Of a stretch of 64,000 nucleotides of DNA, positions 37,885 through 47,100 are shown one piece after another. How positions within the stretch are numbered: the stretch's first letter is position 1; each line of letters begins with the position of its first letter. The DNA is taken from contig NZ_CP109078.1 of NCBI RefSeq assembly GCF_035917455.1, positions 5,750,001 to 5,814,000 of the forward strand, in the 5' to 3' direction. The position numbers and the translations under genes were made by a program. The DNA is from Micromonospora sp. NBC_01796. GTDB taxonomy: Bacteria; Actinomycetota; Actinomycetes; Mycobacteriales; Micromonosporaceae. The notes beneath the pieces are model-generated. The model was not told the origin of the DNA, searched no databases, and saw nothing but the letters and a program-made list of their open reading frames with translations.

Positions 37885-40800
37885 GACTGACCATCGACAC
37901 CGCCGCCCGGCTGCTGGACTTCGACCGGCTGATCAGCAACGAACAACGCGCCACCGACCAGCTCGCCGGCGCGGTCGCCGTACACAACATCCTCCACGAG
38001 CACACCGTCGCCTACCTCGCCGACGAAGTGGGCATGGGCAAGACCTACGTCGCCCTCGGGGTCGTGGCGCTGCTGCGCCACTTCCAGCCCGACCTGCGGC
38101 TGCTCGTCATCGCCCCCCGAGCCAACATCCAACACAAGTGGCAGCGGGAACAGAACGTCTTCACCGCGAACAACGTCCGCCTCGACGACCTGCGCGTCCG
38201 CATGCCCGACGGCCTGCCGGCGCGGCCGCTCGTGCACTGCGACAGCCTGATCGAGCTGCTGGAGGAGACCGCCGTCGCCCCGGACCGAGACTTCTTCGTC
38301 CGCCTGCCCAGCTTCAGCCTGCCCCTGCGCCAGGACCCCGCACAGCGCCGACCCTTCCGCGACCGCCTGCGGCGGCAGATTCCATGGCTGCCCGACGAAC
38401 TGGTCGACCTACGCGCCAACGCCGAAGTCGTCAAGGACCGCTTCGCCCAGGCGATCAACGCCGCCCTTCCCCACTTCGACCTCGTCATCGTCGACGAGGC
38501 CCACAACCTCAAACACGGATGGGGACCCCACGCCTCCGCCCGCAACCGGGTCCTCGCCACCGCCCTCGGCCGCCAGCGCGACGACATCGCGGCGAGCCTT
38601 CAGCACGCCTACGGCGCGCGCGCAGGCAAGGTCCTGCTGCTGTCGGCGACCCCCGTCGACGACGACTACCGACAACTCTGGAATCAACTCGACCTCCTCG
38701 GTCGCGGCGGACCGTTCGCCGCCCTACGCGCCGCCGACGCCACCGAAGACCAGAAGCGGGACGTGACGGGACGGTTCCTGATCCGGCGCGTGACCTCCCT
38801 GAAGGTCGCCGGCCAGCAGCTCACCAAGAACCTCTACCGGCGGGAGTGGCGCCAGGGCGGCCTCACCGTCCACGACGAGCCCATCCAGATCACCGACGAC
38901 CGGCAACGGCTCACCGTGGCGCTCGTTCAGAAGAAGGTCAGCGACCTCCTCGGACACGAACGCTTCGGCGCCCGGTTCCAGGTCGGCATGCTCGCCTCCT
39001 TCGAGTCCTTCCTGCAAACCAGCGGCGCCACCGGGCAGCAACCTGACGACCCCACCGACGACGAGCAGACGCCGAACTTCGACGGCGCCGACCAGGCCAC
39101 CGACGTCGCCGAGCGGCAGGGCGCCGACGTGCCCATGCTCGACGAACTCGCCCGCGACCACGCCCGACGGTTCGGACGCGAGCTGCCGCACCCGAAGATG
39201 GACGCGCTCGTTGACGCCCTGTCCTCGTCCTGGCGCGACGGGCACAAGGGCCTCGTCTTCGTCCGCCGCGTCGCATCGGTCGCGGAACTGAAACGCAAAC
39301 TCGACGACGAGTACAACGACTGGCTCATCACCCGACTACGGGGGCGCCTCCATCCCCGCCACCACGGCGCACTCGACACCGCCGTGGCCGACTACCGCGA
39401 CCACCGCTCCCGGCACACCGTCACCGACAACAACCAGCCAGACAACCACGACGAGGACTCCGGCGGAGACGACACCTTCTTCGCCTGGTTCTTCCGCGGC
39501 CGCGGACCCGACACCGTCATCAGCGGCGCACGAATCCAAGAACGCTTTCGCAACCTCGGCAGCCCACTCGGCATCTTCTTCGACGACAACCACGTCATGG
39601 ACATCCTCGACGCCGCCCCCGGCGAGGTGGTGAGCCGCCTCGCGGCCGCACTCGGCGAAGACCCTGAGAAGGCCCATCACCTGATCCGGGAGCACTCCCG
39701 CCATTATTTGTCAGAGGCGAAACAACCGACCAGGGGAGCCCGCTTCGACGCCGCGCAAGCCGCGGCCCTGGAACTGCTCGCCGCGACCACCGGCCCACAG
39801 CGGGCGCGCGCCGAGGTTGCCTGGTGGGAGCTGTATCGGCCGCGGAAGCAGCAGCGGCCTGCCGCAGGCGCAGCCGAAGCGGACCTGCTCGAAACCCGTA
39901 CCTTCTTCACCGAACTCCGCCGTCGTAGCCGGCTGCGCTCCGTGCTCTGGCCGCAGCCCACGGGGGACAACCTCACTGCAGCCTTCCGGGAACAACACCA
40001 ACGCGGCCAATTGCTGTCCGCTGCGTCCCGGCTCGGTCACGCCTTCCTCGACCTCTACACCATCGTCACCGACCACCTGCGCTCACTCAACCCCAGCGAG
40101 GGCATGGAGCCGGGCACCGAACTCATCGCCGCCTGGCTCGACGAACTCGAACGCCAAGCTCACACCACCGCCGGCAACTGGTCGGCGTACGACGAGCTCA
40201 AGAACCTCGCCAGGCACCACGACCTGATCATCGACACGACTCTGCCCGAACTACGCCGCGCCGACCTACGAGAAACGTCGACCCACGTCAGTCGGCTCCT
40301 CACCGCGCAGCAACCGGTCGCCGGCATGTCCGGCCGGGTCAACCGTCGCCTCGTGCAACAGTTCCGCCTCCCCGGCTACCCGCTCGTGCTGATCTGCACC
40401 GACCTGCTCCAAGAAGGCGAGGACCTGCACACCTTCTGCTCCCGCGTCTACCACTATGGCCTCGCATGGACCCCGTCCGCCATCGAACAACGCATCGGAC
40501 GCATCGACCGCATGCGCTCCCAGACCGAACGACGCCTGACCAAACCGTGCGACACCGTGAGCGGAGACGACCTGCTTCAGGTGCACTACCCCCATCTCGC
40601 CGATACCATCGAGCGCCTCCAGGTACGCCGCGTACTTCACCGCGTCAACGACTTCCTGCGACTGATGCACGAGGGCCTCACGACGCCTCCGGCCGGCGAC
40701 GGGCACCTCGACATCGCCTGGGAGGCACTGGCCGACGACGGCATACCCCCAGTGCACACCGAGCCGCTCGTCACGTCCTTCCCCGTCCGCGCCCAACACC

Positions 40801-41687
40801 TCGCCGGCCGCGACCGCCCCCTGGCCGTCAACGAGTCACGCGTACAACAGCACCTCGACCGATTCGCCGCGCTGGCTGACAGCAACCTCCACGGCGTTAC
40901 TGTGGAATGGGAACGCCATCAACCAAGCCGGAACACCCGGCTCGGCACCATGATCCTGAACACCGGCAGCCGGCAGCCCTTCAGCCTGCACCTGAGCCAT
41001 GACAGCGGTCACCTCGTGGTCCGCTGTGTCACCCTTGTCGGCAGCATCGAGCGCGATGAGCAGTGGCGGCAGTTCGGACTACGCAGCGGTACCACCCCGG
41101 CGCGGCTCGGTGTCGTCCGCACCCGCGGCGGCAGCTACGACCTCACCGTCGAAGAGGACGTGCCGCTCACTAGCCGCCGGCACGACCGAGCCCGGGTAAG
41201 CGCCTTGCTGGACCGGGTCGCCGCCCTCGCCGAGGATGCGGAGCGGCAACACCTGCCCGATCGTGACCGGCTCCTGACGGGAATCGGTTCGGGGTTGCGG
41301 GGTGTTCGGCACCGCGCTGAGTGGCGCACGCTCTGCGATGCGGAGGACATGCGCGTCCGACGACACGGTATCGTCGTGCGATTCGCCAAGCAGCGTTCGC
41401 ACACCGTCCAGATACAGGACCTGATTGACGCCTACCTCGTGACCGCCGTCATCGCCCACCACGACGACCTCGCCCACCAGCCTTCGACGGCGCGCAATGC
41501 CTGGTTCCAGAACCGCTACAGCAGCCTCGTGGGCTTCCGGGTGGCAGCAGACGGTCACCTGGTGGCCCAGGGCTGGACCCCGAAGGACGGGCTCACCGCG
41601 AATGCCTTCCAAGCAATCGTCCGCGCGGTGGCCCGTCAGGCCCACCGGTACGAGTTCCGGCTCACTGGCGCCGCAGGCGACTACTGA
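37881..41687 (+). CDS. SNF2-like DEAD/DEAH helicase
   Basis: A 1268-residue superfamily 2 ATPase. It has Walker A (D48-E-V-G-M-G-K-T55), a DEAH box at 205-208 (VIVDEAHNLKHG), motif III (LLLSATPVDDDYRQLWNQLD), and motif VI Q870-R-I-G-R-I-D-R in AIEQRIGRIDRM. Between ~390 and 800 is a large helical insertion with an acidic low-complexity patch (NQPDNHDEDSGGDD). The last ~350 residues form an unknown C-terminal domain. DEVGMGKT plus QRIGRIDR is the pattern of SNF2-type translocases in phage-defence operons. Last gene of the coupled operon; no methyltransferase or DUF1998 gene accompanies it, unlike DISARM. Confidence 0.9.
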   Translation: MRLTIDTAARLLDFDRLISNEQRATDQLAGAVAVHNILHEHTVAYLADEVGMGKTYVALGVVALLRHFQPDLRLLVIAPRANIQHKWQREQNVFTANNVRLDDLRVRMPDGLPARPLVHCDSLIELLEETAVAPDRDFFVRLPSFSLPLRQDPAQRRPFRDRLRRQIPWLPDELVDLRANAEVVKDRFAQAINAALPHFDLVIVDEAHNLKHGWGPHASARNRVLATALGRQRDDIAASLQHAYGARAGKVLLLSATPVDDDYRQLWNQLDLLGRGGPFAALRAADATEDQKRDVTGRFLIRRVTSLKVAGQQLTKNLYRREWRQGGLTVHDEPIQITDDRQRLTVALVQKKVSDLLGHERFGARFQVGMLASFESFLQTSGATGQQPDDPTDDEQTPNFDGADQATDVAERQGADVPMLDELARDHARRFGRELPHPKMDALVDALSSSWRDGHKGLVFVRRVASVAELKRKLDDEYNDWLITRLRGRLHPRHHGALDTAVADYRDHRSRHTVTDNNQPDNHDEDSGGDDTFFAWFFRGRGPDTVISGARIQERFRNLGSPLGIFFDDNHVMDILDAAPGEVVSRLAAALGEDPEKAHHLIREHSRHYLSEAKQPTRGARFDAAQAAALELLAATTGPQRARAEVAWWELYRPRKQQRPAAGAAEADLLETRTFFTELRRRSRLRSVLWPQPTGDNLTAAFREQHQRGQLLSAASRLGHAFLDLYTIVTDHLRSLNPSEGMEPGTELIAAWLDELERQAHTTAGNWSAYDELKNLARHHDLIIDTTLPELRRADLRETSTHVSRLLTAQQPVAGMSGRVNRRLVQQFRLPGYPLVLICTDLLQEGEDLHTFCSRVYHYGLAWTPSAIEQRIGRIDRMRSQTERRLTKPCDTVSGDDLLQVHYPHLADTIERLQVRRVLHRVNDFLRLMHEGLTTPPAGDGHLDIAWEALADDGIPPVHTEPLVTSFPVRAQHLAGRDRPLAVNESRVQQHLDRFAALADSNLHGVTVEWERHQPSRNTRLGTMILNTGSRQPFSLHLSHDSGHLVVRCVTLVGSIERDEQWRQFGLRSGTTPARLGVVRTRGGSYDLTVEEDVPLTSRRHDRARVSALLDRVAALAEDAERQHLPDRDRLLTGIGSGLRGVRHRAEWRTLCDAEDMRVRRHGIVVRFAKQRSHTVQIQDLIDAYLVTAVIAHHDDLAHQPSTARNAWFQNRYSSLVGFRVAADGHLVAQGWTPKDGLTANAFQAIVRAVARQAHRYEFRLTGAAGDY

Positions 41688-42169
41688 TCCGAGGCGGCTA
41701 TGCCTGTTCGCGGCCCATTTGTTCGAACCCCAGCGGGCATATGGCTGGCCGCTGCGGTGAGGGCCAGGTTGTCGAATTGTCTGATCGAGTGGGCGGTGCT
41801 TCACCAGTCGCGTTGCCGGTTGTTACACCAGCCGGGCCTTGGGCTCCGAGCGCTCATCGGGCCGGTTGCCGACTCGAGCCAGGCGGTCCGTCCCGCGTCG
41901 TTGAGGCGCAGCAGCCAGGCTAGGCCGTCCTTGACCGCCTGTCGCCACTGCTGAGCGGGCTGTCCGGCCGTACCGACTCCGGCCGCCACGGCGTCTCGAT
42001 CGACCACACGTCTGCAAGACCGTCTGGCCGGCAGCAGTCAGAAAGCCGCACAACAGTTCGGCTTCCGGATGGCCGCCGAACCGGTCGCAGGATTGGGCAT
42101 GAGCAGCCTGCGAGGGCCAGCCATGCTCAATCCTGCGACATGGACGTCAAGCTGCACGTTCAATCGAGC
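41688..42169. other. No gene recognised after the helicase operon
   Basis: About 480 bases in which all open frames are shadows without family motifs. No clear terminator hairpin or RNA gene is seen. It ends at the right copy of the 70-bp direct repeat. Confidence 0.5.
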
Positions 42170-42239
42170 AATCAGCATAATTGCAGGTCGGTGGCGATTC
42201 TGATTGTGTAGTTGAGGTTCAACTCGGGCCTCGGACACC
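42170..42239 (+). repeat. 70-bp imperfect direct repeat, right copy
   Basis: Matches 14558-14627 at about 62 of 70 positions in the same orientation (TAATTGCAGGTCGG and GTTCAACTCGGGCCTCGGACAC blocks conserved). It lies between the PLD-helicase operon and the AbrB/integrase pair. Confidence 0.7.
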
Positions 42240-42383
42240 AGTTTTGGTGGAGCTTCACCAGGCATGGACCAGATTCGATTCTGTACTGGTATCTGCCCCG
42301 CATACGTGCGATAACAGATGATCCGGGCGTCGGCGGCCTGGGCGCAGTTGGCGTGTTGCGCCGTTTCCGCGGTTGGGCTGGTC

Positions 42384-42869
42384 ATGACACCAACCCGCCG
42401 CTGCGACCGCGAGCGACTCATCGGCGTGCTCATACCGACCCCGCTTCCCGACAGACCGCGCCCCGGTCCGGCGCCGCTGCCGGTGCTGCCCGCACCCCGT
42501 TCGTTGGCGACCGCCGCAGCGGACGAGGTCGTGATCGGTGTGGCGCGTCCGGACCGATCCGGCCGGGTGACCGAACGCGGCCTGCTGGACGCGTTGCGCT
42601 GGCCGGCGGGCCACCGTATCGACATCCGTCCGCACAGCGGAATGCTCGTTGTCGCGTCAGCGCCAGCCGGACAACACGTGGTCGGCAGTCGAGGGGAGCT
42701 GCCGTTACCGGCGAGCGTTCGGCAGATGTGCGCGTTCGTGCCCGGGCAGCCGCTGCTGCTCGCCGCTCTGGTCGCCCACGATCTGTTGGTGATTCATCCA
42801 GCCAGTACCGTCGTGCGGTTGCTGGCTGATCTTCACGCGCAGGTCGTCGGTGGTCGTCGTGGTTGCTGA
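42384..42869 (+). CDS. AbrB/SpoVT-like DNA-binding protein paired with integrase
   Basis: A 161-residue protein starting at the ATG at 42384. Residues ~47-155 contain VIGVARPDRSGRVTERGLLD, GHRIDIRPHSGMLVV and LPLPASVRQMCAFVPGQPLL, ending LLVIHPASTVVRLLADLHAQ. This resembles the AbrB/MazE-type proteins that accompany tyrosine integrases in Streptomyces and Micromonospora, with a first and second swapped-hairpin-like half. It overlaps the integrase start by 20 bases, so the two are probably co-translated and it may regulate or assist recombination. Family call from memory of that gene pair. Confidence 0.65.
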   Translation: MTPTRRCDRERLIGVLIPTPLPDRPRPGPAPLPVLPAPRSLATAAADEVVIGVARPDRSGRVTERGLLDALRWPAGHRIDIRPHSGMLVVASAPAGQHVVGSRGELPLPASVRQMCAFVPGQPLLLAALVAHDLLVIHPASTVVRLLADLHAQVVGGRRGC

Positions 42870-43887
42870 TCCCGCCCGCGTCGCTGCCGCGCGGCAGTTG
42901 CTGGCCCATTTGGGCGTCACCCTCGCCGATCTGCAGGCTGAGCCCGGTCCGGGGCTGCCGACGCTAGCTGAGTATCTGCCCCAGGTTGTCGCTGCGGCCG
43001 GGCCGGGGACCCGCCGTACGTATGGCACGTACTGGAACCGGATGGCCGCCGTCTGGGGCGACCGTCCCTTGGACGCGGTCGCGGCCAGTGACATCGAGGC
43101 CATGCAGCGACAGGCTGCGGCGACTGCCCGGTCGCGGCGTAACAGCCGTAGTGGTCGTCACGCGGGCGAGCTCGTGATCGCCGCTGCGCGCGCCATTTAC
43201 AACCGGGCCATCGCCGACGAGCTCATCGATCCCGCTGCCAGCCCCGCCCACCGAGTGGTCAAACCCCGCCGACTACCAAGCACCCGCCGCGCACTGACCC
43301 CCGACGAACTCGAAGAGATCAACCTTGCCGCTCGCACCAGCGGCAACGACGTCATCCTCGACGCACTGGTGCTGCGTCTGCACACCGAGACCGCCTGCCG
43401 CCGCGGCGGCGCCCTCGGGCTACGGCTGACCGACCTGAACACCGACCGCGGGCTGGTGCGGCTGACCGAGAAGGGCGCCACTCTGCGCTGGCAACCGATC
43501 ACCCTCGACCTGGCCGCCCACCTCGACGAACACGCCCGCATCCGCGGCGCGGTACTGCCCACCGACCAACTGCTTCGCTACCGCAACGGTCGGCCGATCA
43601 CCAGCCGCCGTTACGACCACCTGTGGAAACGCATCGGCGAGCAACTGCCGTGGGTAGCCGCCCAGGGCATCTCTACCCACTGGCTACGCCACACCACCCT
43701 GACCTGGGTCGAGCGCCACTACGGCTACGGCATCGCCCGCGCCTACGCCGGACACACCGACTCCACCGGCCCAGCCACCACCACATACATCAAAGCCGAC
43801 CTACAAGCCGTCGCGGCTGCACTCGCCGCCATGACCGGCCAACCACACCCACTCGCTGCCGCTGTGGACCGCGCCTTCGGGCCGTGA
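42850..43887 (+). CDS. Tyrosine site-specific recombinase/integrase
   Basis: A 345-residue integrase. The N-terminal SAM-like core-binding domain (TLAEYLPQVVAAAGPGTRRT, YWNRMAAVWGDRPLDAV) is followed by the catalytic domain. The first arginine lies in HTETACRRGGALGLRLTDLN, the His-x-x-Arg box is THWLRHTTLTWV, the second histidine is in AYAGHTDS, and the nucleophile tyrosine is in TTTYIKADLQ. The GTG start at 42850 lies inside the AbrB-like gene. All catalytic positions seem present. It could mobilise the adjoining STAND gene or be left from an integrated element; no tRNA gene is seen nearby as an obvious attachment site. Confidence 0.92.
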   Translation: MVVVVADPARVAAARQLLAHLGVTLADLQAEPGPGLPTLAEYLPQVVAAAGPGTRRTYGTYWNRMAAVWGDRPLDAVAASDIEAMQRQAAATARSRRNSRSGRHAGELVIAAARAIYNRAIADELIDPAASPAHRVVKPRRLPSTRRALTPDELEEINLAARTSGNDVILDALVLRLHTETACRRGGALGLRLTDLNTDRGLVRLTEKGATLRWQPITLDLAAHLDEHARIRGAVLPTDQLLRYRNGRPITSRRYDHLWKRIGEQLPWVAAQGISTHWLRHTTLTWVERHYGYGIARAYAGHTDSTGPATTTYIKADLQAVAAALAAMTGQPHPLAAAVDRAFGP

Positions 43888-44170
43888 GGGCCACCCGAAC
43901 GGCCAGCGTCGGCGAGTTGGCGCCTCGGTGGTGGAACAGATCCACTGGCTGGGTTCGTTCTGGGCCGCAAACCCCTCATCGAATCTTGGGGGCTGGGTCA
44001 CCTCTGACGGTCAGCAGCGCTGCTGGCTGCGGGCGGCGAGACCTAGGCGGGCTCCGCGAGGTGTCGATATCGAAGAAGCTTGCGACGATCCGGCCGTGGC
44101 CGGCGGACGGACGAGTCGCGACTGTCGCTAGAGTCCTCAGCGTGTTCGCGAGAGACCTGCCGAGCGTCGC

Positions 44171-47100
44171 GTGACAGCCACCGTCGCAAGGGCCACCGAG
44201 ATCCGCCTCCGGTCGATTCGGTCGCACGAAGGGAGTCAGGCGCGGGCGTGGGAAGAGCTGGCATACCAATTACGACCGCCGGTCGACGAAGGCCACGTCG
44301 AGACGCGCAAGACTCGCGCGCCTGATGCTGGCGTCGAGTGGTACGAGGTCTACGCAGACGGGCACCAGGAGGGCTTCCAGGCGAAGTTCCATGCCACGTT
44401 GTCAGATGCGCTTAGCGGCATGCGTGAGTCTGTTGAAGCGGTCTGCACCAAGCGGCCGAAGCTGACGAAGCTGACCTTCGTCGTTCCCTACGACTTCACG
44501 GACTCTGGTACGGCGAGCACCAAGACAGACCAAGATCGATGGGATGAGGCGGTAGCCCGATGGCGCACCGACTTCCCTCTAGCGAGCCAGATCGAGTTCG
44601 CTACGGTTCGCGCCGGCGACATCATAACCAAGCTGACATTGAAGGAGCATGCCGGCCGCCGCGAGTACTGGTTCGGCGGACTGGAGATCACCGACGAGTG
44701 GTTGATGCACAGGTTCGCCGAGTCAACCCGCGTGGCAGGTGCGCGTTACACACCCGAGGCCGATTCCCCGACCTCCATCAACGACGTCATCGATGGAGTT
44801 ACGTGCGGCCCGACGTTCATCGCCGAACTCCGCGTGCTTACCAAGAATGCCATTGCTGCCGCGAGGCAGGATGTCGGCATTTGGGGTGCTAGCGCCGCAT
44901 TAGCAACAACTTTGATCAACGAACTCGATGAGGTCTACCGAGCGACCCATGGCGCCACCGATAGTGGTGACAACGTCTTACCGGGCATCGCTCCTGATCT
45001 GGCGGGAACCGCAGCACTCACAAGCAAGATTCTCGATCTCGCATACCTCCACTGGGAGAGTTTACCGAGTTATGGGCGGCGAAACCTTGATATAACCATA
45101 TCTGCATTGCAGGCTCTCCGAACCCTCACTACTGGCAGCGCGGCCAAGGCCCTGGCAAGTCGAGCATTCGCACTGGTCGGGCCAGCAGGTCAAGGCAAGA
45201 CACATGCCTTGATGCGCGCGGTCGACGGCTGCTTGGAGCGCGGTGTGCCCGCTATCGCGATTCTCGGCCAGCGACTGAGCGACAAGAATTGGTGGCCAGC
45301 GGCCGCAGAGACGCTCGGCGGTGTGGCCGTTGGCAGTGATGAATTCTTTCAGGCACTCGACTCCTTGGCTGAAGCACGCCAGTGTCGTGCTTTAGTCGTG
45401 ATTGACGCTATCAACGAGTCCCAGTCTCCCAAGCGATGGAGGGACGAACTGCCGGCTATGCTCGCGCATTTCGAGAAGTACCCCCACCTCGCGCTCATCG
45501 TTTCGTTTCGAACGGACTACCGGGACGTGGTGGGGGCACCGGCGTCGCTCCTAAAGGTCCGGCATCCGGGCTTAGCGGGCATGGAATCTGAAGCGCTGGC
45601 GGCGTACTGCAAACTGTTCGGCATCCCGGTTCCATCCAAGGGCCTCTACGAGCCTGCGCTGAGTAGCCCCCTCTTCCTGCGCATGTACTGCGAAGTTATT
45701 GCAGCAGAACCCCATGGCAGTGCGGCGGCGCCTTCACGCTCGGACCTCTTCGAGCGCTACGCCAAGGTCATTGGCAAGCGGGTGGCGAGCAGGCTCGACT
45801 TGTCCCCGGCGAGCACGGCCGTCTCGACCGCACTGACGTACGTTGTAGACCGAATTTTGGCCAACGGTGGGAGCCCTGTTCCTCGTGACCTGATCGAGGA
45901 GGAGGTGGACGCATTCTTCCCTGGACAGACTTGGCCAAACACCCTCTTCCAACAGATGGCGAGCGAAGGTCTGATCGAAATACAACCGACATATGACGGG
46001 ACAGAATCCGTCACACTTTCATTCCAAGCCTACTCCGAGCATCTCCTTGCCAACCGCCTACTGGCGTCAGTCGATGCAGAGGTGAGGTCATGGTTCCGCC
46101 GGCTCCTCCCGCTCCCGCGAAAGGCAAAGAGGCGGCGAGCTCTGGCGAAGCGCATCGCTGACGCGCCATGGTCTTGGCGATCGCTAGCGGTGACGCTCCC
46201 CGAGAGAGAAGGTCGCGAACTGATCGACCTCCTTCCTCTAGAAATGGATGATTTCCGATTGCAGGAGGCTGTACGTGAGAGCTTGACCGACCGTGCAGCC
46301 TCAGCGTTTGGCTTGCGCGCATTGGAACTGCTTCATCAACGTCTCACCGCAGACTCAGACGGTAACGGGAGCGGCGTGGAGACCGTTCTCGCGCTCGCGC
46401 CGCGCGATGGACATCCAGGAAACGCGGATTGGCTTCATGCCCAACTTGTCGGCGTCAGCATGGCTGATAGAGACGCTTCGTGGTCGATCGCTACTTTCCG
46501 GGTCGACCAACACTCCGACGCTTTTCGTCGGCTGACCCGCTGGGTAGAGTGCTTCGCAGGTGCTGCCATCGAGGAGGAGGTGCGGCTTGCGGCAATAACC
46601 CTCATGTGGCTACTCGCGTCGCCCAATAGATTCCTGCGGGATGGTGCTTCGAAGACTTTGGTAACGCTTATGTCGCACCGATTGAAGATAGCCGCGTCTC
46701 TCATTGCCACAGCGCAACAGGTCGATGATCTTTACGTTCAAGAACGAACACTCACCTGCTCATACGGTGCAGTCCTTGTTGCCGGAGACGCTGACCTGGA
46801 GGGTGTTCGCTCGGTGCTCGAAGCAGTCACCTCTTGGGCTCGATCAGGCCTTCCCGTTGACGTCCTAGCGCGAGACTCCGCTCGGGGCATCGCCGCCTGG
46901 TGCTCCGATCGAAATTTACTGCACGCCGATTCCATGTCAGACTTCGCTCCTCCATATGGAGCGCCGCCGCCCGAGGAGCCTCCGACACGCGAAGACCTCA
47001 AGGAAGCCTGTGGTCCGATCAAGGACGCCGAGGGCAACTACACCGCTTGGCGCGCATCGTCGATTCTGCACTCGTGTCTTGACTGGTACGGCGACTTCAA

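Noticed and set aside
36186-39376. Several long minus- and alternate-frame ORFs opposite the PLD and helicase genes
   Set aside because: They are high-GC shadows of strongly coding frames and lack starts, motifs and coherent composition.
34613-41687. Calling the operon DISARM
   Set aside because: Helicase and PLD are present, but there is no DUF1998 protein or methyltransferase, and the PLD protein is far larger than DrmC.
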